A stretch of DNA of 64,000 nucleotides from Amphimedon queenslandica (GCF_000090795.2 NW_003546251.1:695338-759337), one strand, 5' to 3'. Numbered from the stretch's first letter, positions 30,201 through 59,000 are shown. Translations and numbers: made by a program. The notes: generated by a model from the sequence alone, not told the origin.

Positions 30201-32431
30201 CTTTTGTATTCAAGTTACTGCATACAGAAGAGCTCTATCAAAAGGAGAAGTGGTGAATGTTGCTTATTCACGTGTTCTTTTTCTGGGTACAGCAGGTGTT
30301 GGGAAGAGTAGCTTCAAGAATTCTCTTATGAAGTTACCATGGGATTCTAAGGCGTTTAACAGTACCATCATATCTGATGTCAGCTGTATTCGTCCCTTTG
30401 CTAAGGGATTGCTTAGTGAGCAGTGGGAAGCAGTTACTCATGAAGCTGAAATTGAAGCAATGGCTCACTTGTTTTCTGCTGTCAGTAAAGATAAAAAGTA
30501 TCTCTCAGTTCTCTTTGATCACATTAAAGATGTCATTGATCCTACTGATCATGTCACTACTTCATTAACTGCAACAACAAAGCTTAATTATGTCCTTCGT
30601 CAAGTTAGCAAGTTTCAAGTTATTAAAGAGTATTCTACAGGGGATCAGTTGGAGCCTCATCTATTAATGCATTTTTGGGATTGTGGGGGTCAACCTGCTT
30701 TCCTTGAGATCCTACCAGTTTTTCTCACCTCTCGTACCATATTCCTCCTTCACTTTGATGCCTTTAAAGATCTTAACAGCAAATGGCAGTCAGTCCATCA
30801 TATTGATGGTGTTCAATATGATGGAGAAGAGGTCAACATGTCTACACTTACATGCATGCTCAATTGGATGGCCTGTGTTCACAGTCACCTAATGAAGTAT
30901 GGGGCAGATGGAAGTATTCCTGATTATCCTCGCATGTTTTGCATTGGCACTCATGGAGACTTGCTAACAGATGAAAAGAAGGAGCAAGTCAGAAGTGAAT
31001 TAATATCTCACTATAAAGATAAGGAATATGTCAAGTTAATATCTGATACCCTCATCATTGATAATACATCATCTGGTAAGGGTGAATCAGAAGATCCCAA
31101 TATTGAGGTAGTGAGAAGTGCCATCATTGATATTACAAGGAATAAGCTAATAATAAAAACTCCAATCAGTTGGGTTCTCTTTCGTAAAGTTCTTCAGGCA
31201 TTAGAAGAAAATATGNNNNNNNNNNNNNNNNNNNNNNNNNNNNNNNNNNNNNNNNNNNNNNNNNNNNNNNNNNNNNNNNNNNNNNNNNNNNNNNNNNNNN
31301 NNNNNNNNNNNNNNNNNNNNNNNNNNNNNNNNNNGCATCACCACTTCATATAACGTTTGAAACTCGTTTTGTTCCTCCTGGTTTCTTCACTCGTTTTGTC
31401 GCTGTTATAGCCAATCACCCCAACACAACCCTGTACCTTGAAGAAGGAGTATATAGGAATCGTGTTACTTTTGGTTATGAGGATGAGAAGAATAGAAGCA
31501 TTGAACACTTGACAGTTACCGATCAACATGATGCCATCCAGATTAATGTTCATCGACCTACTTTTCACACCAATCCAGTTCCTCTTTCCAATGTATGTCA
31601 AGATATCTTAGTTCTGTTGGAAGATTCCGCTAAAGAAGTGGAGAACATTCTTCAGAATTGCATTGGAAGAGGTTTTGAAGAATTACCCAAATATTCCGTA
31701 TCAAGATCACTACGTTACATCTGTGATGGCTGTCCTGTCTCCTCTAAGCTTCATTTTCTCACACCAGCAAAGTATCAAGCCAGACATCCTACAATTACTT
31801 GTAAAGTAAACAGAGTACATCGACCACTGACAGAAAAAGAGAAAGTTTGGTTTACTGAGAAGGTAATCATTTTATAATTCATACCATTATTGTTTTCATT
31901 GTAAATTATATAGGTGGAAACAACATCGAAGGACAAAGCTGGAGCCAAATCTAAACATGATCAACAGGTACACAGCAATGTGATTCATATACTTGTTATT
32001 TATATGCATGAGATTAGGAGGACCAGTCACACGAAGCTAGTGTACCTGATATAGTATCTGCTGCAAGTACAGTTCAGAAATCTGTTAGTATGCATGCAAA
32101 GTGTCTTTTATTAATTTTAAGTGCTATTTTATAGGAATTGCTATTTGATTCACATTTCCCTCAACTTTGTGATGCTATAGCCACAGAGCATAATATTACA
32201 AGAGTGTCATCTCATTGCATATCACTAATCAGTAATGATGTATTTGATGAAGCTGTCAAAACTACCAATCCTGTATATGAGAGAGCACAAGCACTTCTAA
32301 GAGAATTACGACATCAACTCAAAGCATCCAGTGACCAGCGCCAGTATCTACTTAATCTGATTAGTATATTCCACAAAATAAAAGATCCAATATTGTCCCA
32401 GATAGCTGATTCAATGAAATCAGAACTATAA
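24268..32431 (+). CDS. ROC-like GTPase with COR-like region and death-fold-like tail; contains a micro-exon array
   Basis: The model has exon 1 at 24268-24318 (17 codons, MAEQKAGKKTRQKIQIM, phase 0), exon 2 at 24375-24380 (GATGAA) and up to 43 one-codon micro-exons (24989-30062). A 4-base exon AGAG (30164-30167) then leads to the main exon from 30215. The main exon reads VTAYRRALSKG, then a P-loop GTAGVGKSS (about 30289-30315). WDCGGQPAFL is the G3-like motif and CIGTHGDLL the G4-like motif, as in Roc/Arf-type GTPases. After the N gap, FVPPGFFTRFVAV resembles the COR domain. Three short exons follow, then a last exon (32135-32431) with a helical death-fold/CARD-like segment (PVYERAQALLRELRHQLKAS...). 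The class is known to me as large uncharacterised invertebrate GTPases; partners are unknown. The downstream part is firm. Whether exons 1-2 and the array belong to the mature mRNA is inferred from phase and order. Confidence 0.7.
24577..24839. mobile_element. hAT-like MITE in GTPase-gene intron
   Basis: The left end is CAGAGGCGGATCTAGGGGGG. The right end, on the opposite strand, reads CAGGGGCAGATCTAGGATTT. The inverted CAGRGGCRGATCTAGG ends and a poly-G interior are typical of non-autonomous hAT-type elements. A short duplication (ATATT) may flank it. There is no transposase ORF. Confidence 0.65.
24870..30125 (+). repeat. 121-bp tandem array; each unit carries AG-NNN-GTAAGT (43 candidate 3-nt micro-exons)
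   Basis: I counted 43 units. Spacing between successive triplets is exactly 121 bases in 36 of 42 intervals (exceptions 126, 123, 116, 117, 122, 111). Each unit ends in an acceptor-like ACACAATAG or ACACAAAAG, then three bases, then GTAAGTACTAAT (GTATGT once, at 29468). The triplet is the most variable spot. GAA occurs 6 times (first 24989, last 30060), ACA 1, AAA 3, AGA 5, TTG 6, GAT 6 (25957-26564), GGA 7, ATG 1 (26804), GCG 4, ACG 2, CCA 1 (29707), AGG 1 (29828); none is a stop. The intervening 118 bases are stop-containing in all forward frames, so longer exons are not feasible. Each unit also contains TACTAAT and a TTTCAG or TTTAG about 27 bases after the donor. The unit is strongly homogenised, with local two-unit higher-order repeats. 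Real exon use is unproven. Confidence 0.9.
30164..30167 (+). other. Candidate 4-nt micro-exon linking array to GTPase exon
   Basis: ATGTATTTTATAG precedes AGAG, which is followed by donor-like GTGAAT. The next acceptor, TTTCTTTTGTATTCAAG, ends at 30214, giving a 47-base intron. The main exon needs one extra base before TT to read GTT (V). A phase-0 input plus four bases gives exactly that (AGA, then G+TT). In the GTPase frame there are stops at 30169 and 30181, so the main exon cannot simply be extended upstream. Confidence 0.55.
31216..31334. other. Assembly gap (119 N)
   Basis: A run of N interrupts the main GTPase coding exon between a codon for M (31213-31215) and the COR-like segment beginning ASPLHITFETRF. 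The true length is unknown, so frame continuity across it cannot be judged, and a stretch of the ROC-COR linker is missing. Confidence 1.
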
Positions 32432-32815
32432 GGGTATCCTTAATGATCAACATTAACTAATTACTTTAACATACTTGCTGTGAAACTAGGTAATGTTATT
32501 TTTTACTTAAACTGCCTCAAAATATTAACATACTGTAAACATTGAATATTACACTAGTGCATTTTTGCTTAGTCTCATTAGCCAGACCAATAATTATGAA
32601 TGTAGGCTTGGAACACTGTGATCAAATTTCAAATAATTTAACCTTTGTGATTTGTGTTTGATCATGGATAGTGGGTTGGATCTAATATTTTATATGCTAC
32701 TGAGCCAACTATTCCTATAATCCTAATACAAAATAAAGCATAAGAGGTGACTTGATTTAAAAAAAATTAATTAAAAAACAAAATCATTGTAAAATGCTGG
32801 CAGGCCTGGATTTGT
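32432..32815. other. Intergenic, convergent gene ends
   Basis: AT-rich, with no ORF or repeat of note. It holds the 3' ends of the GTPase gene (+) and DNAJC12 (-), with several AATAAA-like words near 32733. Confidence 0.5.
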
Positions 32816-33286
32816 CTATATTTTGTATGTTCTAAATTGTTCTAAAAGACTCGATCCAGTGTCTGTTGGTTTCGATTCTTTTGAGTGAAGAGGTTTCTCA
32901 TCTTGTGGGGTTGTTAAGGACAGCTGTTTCTTTGTCATTCCAAAATGCATAGTAGGTCCAAGACGAGTTTGCAAGGAGAGCCAATTATCAAATGTCATAG
33001 CTACACCCGATTTTCTCCAGTTATCATAAATCTTTCTTTTTCCTTTGTCAGACAATATCTCATAAGCTCTGTTTATCTTCCTGAAAATCTCAGTACAATG
33101 TTCTCTTTCTTTGTCATCTAAAACTCTATCCGGATGGTACATCTTAGCTTTGATATGATACTCTTTCATTATCTGTTCTATGGACGAAGACTCATGGCAG
33201 CCTAATATATCATAGAAATCATCTTCAACAGGTTCACCACTGCCACGAAAAAAGCCTTCCAAAGTTCCTGAAGAGCTAGCAGCCAT
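32816..33286 (-). CDS. DNAJC12: J-domain co-chaperone DNAJC12
   Basis: This single-exon 156-residue protein has a J domain at about residues 20-90: DDFYDILGCHESSSIEQIMK, the HPD motif in MYHPDRV, then FRKINRAYEILSDKGKRKIY. The linker LSLQTRLGPTMHF and the C-terminal end LLEQFRTYKI are specific to DNAJC12 (the vertebrate protein ends in a very similar LLxxFRxYxI octet). J-domain proteins stimulate HSP70 ATPase; in mammals DNAJC12 serves aromatic amino acid hydroxylases. The length is slightly below the human protein. The start at 33286 (MAASSSGTLEGFF) is the first ATG. Confidence 0.93.
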   Translation of the reverse strand: MAASSSGTLEGFFRGSGEPVEDDFYDILGCHESSSIEQIMKEYHIKAKMYHPDRVLDDKEREHCTEIFRKINRAYEILSDKGKRKIYDNWRKSGVAMTFDNWLSLQTRLGPTMHFGMTKKQLSLTTPQDEKPLHSKESKPTDTGSSLLEQFRTYKI

Positions 33287-33400
33287 TTTTGCTACACCCC
33301 ATCTACCACTCCTATTAAAAATTAATCATAATCCAGTATTCATCATTATTGGTTTTTAATTTTAAGTAAAATAAATAAGATATTTAATATTGGACATGAT

Positions 33401-35792
33401 TTAATCAAATCCTAAAAATTCAGCCACTTCAGCAATCTCTCTTTTCCTTGCCTCTTGATGGGCCCATCTCTCTTCAGCCAATCTTGGAGGAACATTCCAT
33501 TTATCATGAAACACCCTCTGCCCACACTTCACACACTTCTTTCCACCTAAGGAAAGAGTAATATTATCTTATACATGTACCCGTACTTCAAGTTTTGTAA
33601 AAATGTTTTGGTAATTATACTTGTTGATTATTGATCAACACAGTGAACTAAAGTACTAACAGGGTATTATTAAACCATCTGCAACATATTATTTTTTAAA
33701 GATAAAAATAGCTACAATGTGATGCCATTTAAACTAAGTTTGATAGTAGAGATGATTAGTGAATCACCTGTAAATGGAGGTGTTTTCATATAACTATCAA
33801 GACATTGGAAGTGATACAAGTGTCCACAGTAGATACGATACACATACTGAGGATGACCCTCATCAATAATAATATCCTAAGTATAAAAGAGAATTAAGTC
33901 AATAATTTTCGCAACTGTGTTACTTCTAACTGAATTTTGAAGCAATTAAATTGGTGTAAAAATCAAATACAACTACTTTTATTGCTACCATTACCTTGGG
34001 ATCAGTTGGTAAAGCTCTTTTATTGCATACAGGACAGGAATCAGTTGTAATGCTCCTGAGACAATCCACCACCAAATAATTGGTAATGAACTGCAATGAA
34101 GGTCTGGGAACAAAGGGCCCAGCACTATCATAGAAAAATAAGTAAAATATAAGATAAAAAATGAAGTTTAGTCAAAATTTTAAAGCTATACATGTAAAGG
34201 AAAAAAGATGTAAAAGACAGGAAAAAATTTGAGGGCAATGATATTTTTCATTTTAAAGCATACAATTATGATATTTTTTCCAGTACATTATGATTACCGT
34301 GGGTTTCTTCTGATAGGTGGTTCTACGCATTGTCTCAATAGTTCAACTGTTTGGCCTTTCATTATGTGGTACAGATTGACTGGCAGATTGTTCTCTTTAA
34401 ATTCTAACCTAAAACAAAAATACAATTCTTGATTGTACTATTATAGTACAGGCCGGTGGCCCAAATTTTGAGTAAATTTTAAAATTCATAAAAAAAATCT
34501 AAACTTGATCGGAATGAGCTCAAATTTGAAAGATAGCATAAGAACATGTATACATATTCAAATAAATTATAAAAATGAAGAATTCTCTCCTAGTCATTTT
34601 TGACAAAATTTTGAGTGACTTAAAAATTTTTTTTTAATCTAAACTTGATCAAAATCAGCTTACTGAACATGAGAGGCTGGGTATTCATTTGGAACCGTCA
34701 TCTTGAAGTCTATAAAATATCTGCAAAAAATAACTATTAAATAATAAGTACAAATGAATGATGAGCTTACTGATCTTGAAATGCTTTATAAAGTATTACT
34801 CCAGTCCTTTGCTTTATCTTTAATTCATCACCTTCTCTACAATAGCAATACATTCACATTCAAATAAAATCTCTAGCAGTTAACATAATAAAATAGTCTT
34901 TCCTTTAAAGCCATTTTTATTGAATCTGCACATATTAAAGTAAATTAAAAATTCCACCAAATAGTCATTAATATCTAAGTACTATTAATTCTAAAATTTC
35001 TAGTTATAATAATAAGTATTTAAAAACTCATTCCTTCAAGTACATGTACATTCCAGCCACCTTTACCTGTTAATAGTATTCTTGATATATTGGAGTTCTT
35101 CAGAACAGACAATTAATGGGTTATTCTTAATAAAATCGCATAAGAACAAAAGGATTGTTGACACCTAAAAGCACAGGGACTGTATCATTGATATATAACT
35201 AATGGTTGGTAGGTGAACCACACCTGTTTGGAACCAACAAGCTTCTTTAGCTCCTGGTCACAAAGTGTCTCGATTTTTTCAATTAGTTTATCCGGTAGTA
35301 CTTTACTCTTTATTTGAAGTAACAATGGATTCGCTGGATACTCGGGAGGGAATTGAATATTAACGATGATATTCTTATATTCTGTATATCTTTAGATAAA
35401 AGAATTTTTAAATTATAACTAACTAAATAATAATAATGATGATGATGATGATGATGATAATACATTTGGTTTGGACATTTTCAATACATATTGTGAACAA
35501 ATCTTTAAACAATTTCATGTAATAAAAGCCTCAAAATATTTATTTTTGCTAATAAACTGAACATTGGAAAATGAGCAGATTTATACATTGCACAGTAGTC
35601 TAACTGCATAGCAGATGTTCAATAATTCTTATTTTCCTCACATTGCGAAACAATAGGGCCCACTTACTTGATTCTTACTTGAACTAAAACTTTGTGACAT
35701 GCTATAAATTCTAATGAGGATAATTTTGGATCAGAACGAACATCTTTTAGCTCATTTTCAACAAATTCTTTAGAAGACAATCCAGTGGCCAT
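33401..35792 (-). CDS. RWD-domain protein with C-terminal RING-H2 finger
   Basis: This multi-exon gene starts MATGLSSKEFVENELKDVRS at 35792. The N-terminal part (exons down to about 35180) reads YKNIIVNIQFPPEYPANPLL, the YPxxxPx pattern of RWD domains, which resemble E2 folds. A second similar segment follows (FIDFKMTVPNEYPASH). The last exons give SCPVCNKRALPTD, YCGHLYHFQCLDSY and KKCVKCGQRVFHDKW, a C2-CHHC-C2 RING-H2 arrangement, ending AEVAEFLGFD. It is probably a ubiquitin E3 ligase or a non-catalytic RING adaptor in the cytosol. I do not recognise a named vertebrate orthologue. One intron (about 34437-34660) carries the palindromic repeat family. Confidence 0.75.
34437..34660. repeat. 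Palindromic intronic repeat family, RWD-RING gene copy
   Basis: A degraded core (GTACTATTATAGTACAGG) is followed by one monomer (AACTTGATCGGAATGAGCTC, AGAACATGTATACATATTC). It is truncated relative to the copies at 11650 and 45715. Confidence 0.65.
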
Positions 35793-35901
35793 TAAAAAGG
35801 TGTGGCTAGTTAGCAAATAACAGGGCGTGGCTAGTTATAATTTTTAATAATCAAATTTTTATAATTAAAAGCTACTAAGTTTGAAAAGGTTTACAATGAT
35901 C

Positions 35902-35969
<68 letters not shown>

Positions 35970-36170
35970 TCAAACACACTATAGTATAGTGTGTTTGATC
36001 TGATTATAAAAATAACACAATAAAAAGAAACAAGAGATGAAAAGAGTTCACTAATTCATTCTAGACTTTCTTGGCCTCTATAATAATAATAATAATAATG
36101 ATAATAATAATAACAACAACAATCATAATAATAAATACTGATTAATAATAATAATCCAGTTGTTTCTCTC

Positions 36171-36209
<39 letters not shown>

Positions 36210-36214
36210 TAGAT
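35793..36214. other. Intergenic with (AAT)n runs
   Basis: This is the gap between the RWD-RING start and the MRCK stop. It contains a 69-base pure AAT run (35902-35970) and two further AAT/TAA runs (36081-36110, 36172-36208). No gene was found. Confidence 0.7.
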
Positions 36215-52877
<16,663 letters not shown>

Positions 52878-53099
52878 GTATTTTTGTTATTTGGATAGCC
52901 TGTATATATTACCATAGTTTGAACTTTGTCCTGCTTTTCATCAAACAATAATAATAATAGCGATAATAATAATTGTAACATTTTTTGTATTATAAGAATG
53001 AATTATTGATTTTTCACACTGAGTCTAAAAATGCATGACTGCTGTAAAAGGTATGGCATGTACATAATAATAATACACACAAAATAAATACTAACACGT
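52878..53099. other. Convergent 3' interval
   Basis: The CDKL2-like gene and the EGFR-like gene end tail to tail here. It is AT-rich with a short AAT run near 52950; no further gene. Confidence 0.6.
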
Positions 53100-56000
53100 T
53101 CAACTTGCAGGAGCTTCGTAGACATTGTATTGGGGAACACGTGGCATACCATCAGTGGGTAGCTCATAATCGCCATCTTTAACAGGTACTTCATATGGCG
53201 ACACAGTCCTTGCAGTTGGTGAGATAGCAATGGGGACTTCATAAGGTGACATTGTCCTTTCATTTGATGAGGAGTGACCATTCATAGCTATGCCAGCTCT
53301 TGAATCATACATTACATTACAGAAACTACTTTGCTCTTTTTTGGGGGATGATTCATCGATTTCTTCATAATTATCTAAATTGGTAGACGTTCCAGCTCTT
53401 GAATCATACATCAGGTTAGAGAATGAGAAAGGTTGATTGCTGACATCTTCAACGTCTTTGTAGTTATGAGTTTCAGGAACTTTTGAAGTACCAGCTGTAG
53501 AATCATACATGACGTTAGAGACACCATTAGGAACATCCTCATCAATATCTTCATAATTATTATCATCTGGTATAGCATTGACCGTAGAAGTACCAGCCCT
53601 TGAGTCATACATGACGTTAGAAACACCACTAGGAACATCCTCATCAATATCTTCATAATTATTATCATTGGGTACAGCATTGACCGTAGAAGTACCAGCC
53701 CTTGAGTCATACATGACGTTAGAAACACCACTAGGAACATCCTCATCAATATCTTCATAATTATTATCATTGGGTACAGCATTGACCGTAGAAGTACCAG
53801 CCCTTGAGTCATACATGACGTTAGAAACACCACTAGGAACATCCTCATCAATATCTTCATAATTATTATCATCTGGTACAGCATTAACTGTAGAAGTACC
53901 AGCCCTTGAGTCATACATGACGTTAGAAACACCACTAGGAACATCCTCATCAATATCTTCATAATTATTAACATCTGGTACAGCACTGACTGAAGAAGTG
54001 CCGGCCCTTGAGTCATACATCAAATTGGAAACGCCATTACGATCATCTTCCATGTCTTCATAGTTATTAGCAGCGGGTATTGCTGCCTGGCCAGCTCTTG
54101 AATCATACATCAAATTCGTGACACCATTTTGATCATCCTCCATGTCTTCATAATTATGAACAAGAGGCTCTGCCTCGCCAGCCCTTGAATCATACACTAG
54201 ATTGGTTAAGCCACCTTTATTAACCTCCTCTTCAACATCTTCATAATTATGAACCTCAGGGACGCTGCTGCCAGCATTATTGTCGTATAGCAGATTAGTG
54301 ACACCCCCACCCATAGCACTAGGTAATAAAGGCATTTTATCATTAGGTGATAGTGGAGATCCAAGGGGCTGAGGATTCTCTGAGAATTCATAGTTTTCAA
54401 TAATATCGGCTGCAGAATGTGAAGGCGCATTTGCTGCCACATCTGACATTAGTGTATAATCATCGTCTGGGTCTTCCTGTAATAGCAATGTAAATGAAAT
54501 ACTCTCTCTCTCTTACAAATGGCTTACATTTGGTAGTAGCTTAATCTTTTCATCAACATAATCATTGCTTTGTTTAGCTGGAACCAACTATGCATATCAT
54601 GTACACAGTCATACTAATACGGTATTTGATTCACATACCAAATCAACATATCTTGGTGATCTTGGTGCCTTAACAACTGGCGAAGATCCTTCAACAGGTA
54701 CTTCATATTCTTGCCCATCATTCAACTATAAATATAAATGTTGATCAAAGCAGTGAGAGCATAGCTTACCTTCTTTGTGGGAAAAACTACTGGTGTAGCA
54801 TCAGGTGGGTGCATCACATAAGCCTCAGCACTGAATGCCATGGCATAAGGATTAACAGCATTATCACTGGAAGGTAGTGTTCCTTGAATACTAACAGCAC
54901 TTGGACAAGTCTCATTGGTAACTGGCTGCTCATAAGCATTATCTCCAGGCTGACTCACATTACTGGGTAGCATCAAATAATCACTTGTGTTACCATCAAG
55001 CTATATAAAAAAACAATAATAATAATTTATGTCATACATGATACAGCTCACACACACCCACACACACACACACACTCATGCTTACAACTGTTAGTACATA
55101 ACGGGCAGGATCGTTCATAAATTCATGAAATCGACGTCCTAAATCCACAAAATCGGGTCGACTATCAGGCTCTAAAAGCCAACCTAAATAACAAAGTGAT
55201 AACAATGTACACAGGATAATAGCCAGGGTTTCCCCCCTAAGTGAGCTAAACAGCATGCTATACGAGTTGTTACAATACAGTACAGTATGTGGCATTTTGA
55301 GCAACTTTAAAAATTCATAAAAAATCCAAATTTGATTGAAATCAACTCAAACTTGATATATGACATGAAAACATGTATATCTATCAGAAAAAATTATAAA
55401 AATGGAGGATTCTCTTTTAGCCATTTTTGACGAAATTTGGCTCGAGACCAAAGGCTATAGCCTTGGGTCATCAACCAAATTTCATCAAAAATGGCTAGGA
55501 GAGAATTCTTTATTTCATAATTTTTTTCTGATAGATATACATGTTTTCATGTCATATATCAAGTTTGAGTTGATTTCAATCAAATTTGGATTTTTTATAA
55601 ATTTTTAAAGTTACTCTAAAATTTTGAGCCACTACACAATTAATCCACTGACATGAATGCTACTGCTATGCCAATATGCAGTATATGTAAATAATACTGC
55701 ATGCACCTACTCATAATTATGATAAATTTTGGCTCCAACAGTATTATAGTAAATATATAAAACAGTACACATATCCTGTTTGAGGCTCAGTAACTACAGT
55801 ACATGTAAGCACGGCACCACTCTTAATCTAATAGAGTAAACAAGACTGAGCGTCGCCCAAGAATCTTACATATGAGTGAACTGTTACATTAAACTGTTTA
55901 CCATTACATGTAGATAGACAAATTACATACTTATGTAAACGTGATTTGGTCTTGATTTACTCTAAATTTAAAACTTAATGTATAGACCAGGACCTTTATA

Positions 56001-59000
56001 CAACAATTCAGTTATTATATACTTTAATTGAGTCAATCATAATTACAAAATTGAACTATTATAATTACATGTTTGATGCTTTTCTACATATTTTACTGTA
56101 AACAATAATTATACTATGACCTACATTCCAATAGCACAGCATAAAGATCAATTGTACACGTCACTGGTTGATCTAAACGGTGTCCACCTTCCAGCATCTT
56201 CAGGATCTCATATGGCTTCTTACCCTATTAGGAAGAGTCATAAACACTTGAGTACAATTATTATCAAGAGTAGATAATAACTTGTTATTATTAGTCTATT
56301 ATTATTATCATAAAAGGAAACTCTACAAATACTGTTAATTATTTAACAATAAGCTTAAATTTCAAAATTGTTACAGCTGAACAAACATGATGATCATTGG
56401 GAAGTATACTTGATAAGGCCTTGCACCAAATGTCAGTATCTCCCACACGGTGACGCCAAAACTCCACACATCTGTCTTGTGTGTGAAGACTCTGTTCCTT
56501 ATGCTCTCTGGTGGCAACCAACGAACAGGCATCTACGATACAAACAAACAATGATTAGTGATGATAAGAAGATAGAATAATGCAATATTTATTACCTTTG
56601 ATGTTGTGGCTTCATAATGAGATTGGTTTGCTTCAATAATTCGTGTCAGACCAAAGTCGGTTATTTTAACTTTCACAGGAGTCTGGACCAGTACATTACG
56701 AGCAGCAAGGTCCCTGTGGACAAGGTGCTTAGTCTCAAGATAGGCCATGCCCTAATTAGAATTGAAACAACTCCTCATTGATGCTTTCAATGACAGACAA
56801 TACAATACAATACAATGCATGACTCATAATAACAACTATTATTATTAGGATTAGTAGCATACATTTGCAATTTGTGATGAGAATAGAAGGATAGTATGGG
56901 CATTGAGTCTGTCCTGTTGCTTCTTAATATAGTCAATGAGAGCTCCACATGGCACAAACTGTGATACTAGCATGAGCTGTTTACTCATGCACACGCAATA
57001 CAAACGGACTACATTCTCGTGATCCATAGTGGCCATTACCACGCCTTCCTACTCGTCGAATAAGGAATTGTAATGACTCAAATCATGCCTTATTCTTCCA
57101 GGCTAACCTGTAGTAGCTCCTTACTAGCACTTGCTGATGTGTTCTTGAGTACTTTAATGGCAACGTGATACTCATTCTCGTCATTAGCTGGCTTCCAGTA
57201 ACCCTTTAACATGTAGTAATGGTGCAAGTTTTACATGTATGGTCGCTTACTTCATAGACAGTACCAAATGCTCCAGCGCCCAGCTCTTTGCCGAATTCTA
57301 ACTCATCTTCTGGGGCTACTATTAGCCTCGTGGCATTAGGAGCCATTCTAGGAGGCTGAAGTGTCTATTGGAGAAGCATTCGATAATTGAGTCAACGTGT
57401 TATTGTATGGAAACCTCTTTTCCTAGTGTAAACAATTCCAATTCTTCAGGACTACTAAACACTTCATTGAGGTTATACTGTGAATTTCAAAAACATAACA
57501 ATGAAGCGATTACCATCTACTGGTTGCTCACTTTATTTTTCTTTCTCAATGCTCTTGGTACAAACACTAATAGCATAACTATGATTAAGATCACAAGGGC
57601 AGTTAGCAGTAGCCCTCCTAAGGCTGAACCAATTACTACTCCTGTAGTACCAGCACTGCTTGGGTCTATTGTACCCATAGTAACTGGGATACACTGTGAT
57701 GAGCCATTCATAGGAACGGTTTCTACACAAAAAGGACATTATTATGATAATAAAGACACATACTCTACTACCTCTTATTGGGTCACACATGAAAACACAG
57801 GAGCCATTGGTGCCCCTAATGTATGAGCATAAAACACAATCGCTAACTGAAGGCCCACTGCATGTTGCACAAAGCTCATGACAGGAGTGGCATAAAACAG
57901 TGTCAGTAAGGAAAATACCGCGATCCTCTGTCAGCTGCTCCCAATAATAGCCAGAAGGGCAGGTTACATCCCTCTGACACTCAATCTGTACATTCAAGTA
58001 CAAAATAATAGTCTACAAAAGCTTATAATGACTGACCTGGTCTCCATTTCTATCAAGTAAAATGGTATCACATGCCATACAGCCATTACTGTCATTGAAT
58101 GTCTTTCCAGGGCCAGCACAGCCATAGCCAAGGCTACAGCCACTAAAACAAGGCAGGCACTCACCTGAAGAAAGTACATTACTTGTAACACATTTGATAT
58201 TTTTACTAACCACTAGTGCGACTATCAGGTAAATAAGTGTCACCAACACAGGACTCAAGACACTGTATACCCACTCCAACGCTGACATTGACAAAAAAGT
58301 TAGTATTACAGCTGCTACTACAATTGGCAGGACCCTACATTCACGGAATAGTTAATGACAGTGAATGTGTGACAGTGAATAATATGTACCTCTCCAACAC
58401 AAGAGCCACTACAAAATGAGTGACAAGCCAAGCAAGTGTTGTTAGCATTATGGCCGTATAAGTGACTGAGAGAGAGAAAAAGAGAGAATAAGTCTTAATT
58501 TAGAAAAATGGCATCCTTACACTCCGTGGGCATCAAAGTCATTACAAGTTGGTACACATTGTCCATTAAAGATGAAGTTAGTACAAGTCACACACTGAGT
58601 GTCATTGGGTCCCCAGCACCAACCAGAAGCAGAGGAGCACTGAGGATGGCAGGTCATGTTTGTTTCAACTATAAGAATGATAACAATAAATAGAAGCAAT
58701 ATTTGTTTATTATGTACATGTAGATTAAAAGTACATATAGATGTAACTATTGTATTACTGTTTACTGCTGCAGATAGTTTAGAAATACATATACATACTG
58801 GTAAAACTACAAATCAAACAAACATTGAGTGTGCATGCCAGCATGTTTTAAGTGCCAACAGTAAAGAGTCAGTTATATACACCTTTGCAGGGTACACTCA
58901 TAGTCTAAACAGGACTATATATAGCCCAGTAATTCAATAAAGCATGGCCAAAGTCAGGCGAGCAATTGACTTCTCAGTATGGTAATCCCAAAAGGGTGTG

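Noticed and set aside
31216-31334. Treating the X-containing ORF as ending at 31353
   Set aside because: The stop after the gap is only in frame because the gap length is arbitrary; the COR-like coding sequence continues in another frame from 31335.
53411-54016. 201-codon Met/Leu-rich ORF in a second minus-strand frame of the receptor tail
   Set aside because: A shadow frame of the 102-bp coding repeats; the receptor frame runs through the full exon and carries the tyrosine motifs.
57368-57826. Plus-strand 152-codon ORF
   Set aside because: Antisense shadow of the receptor kinase transmembrane and juxtamembrane exons.
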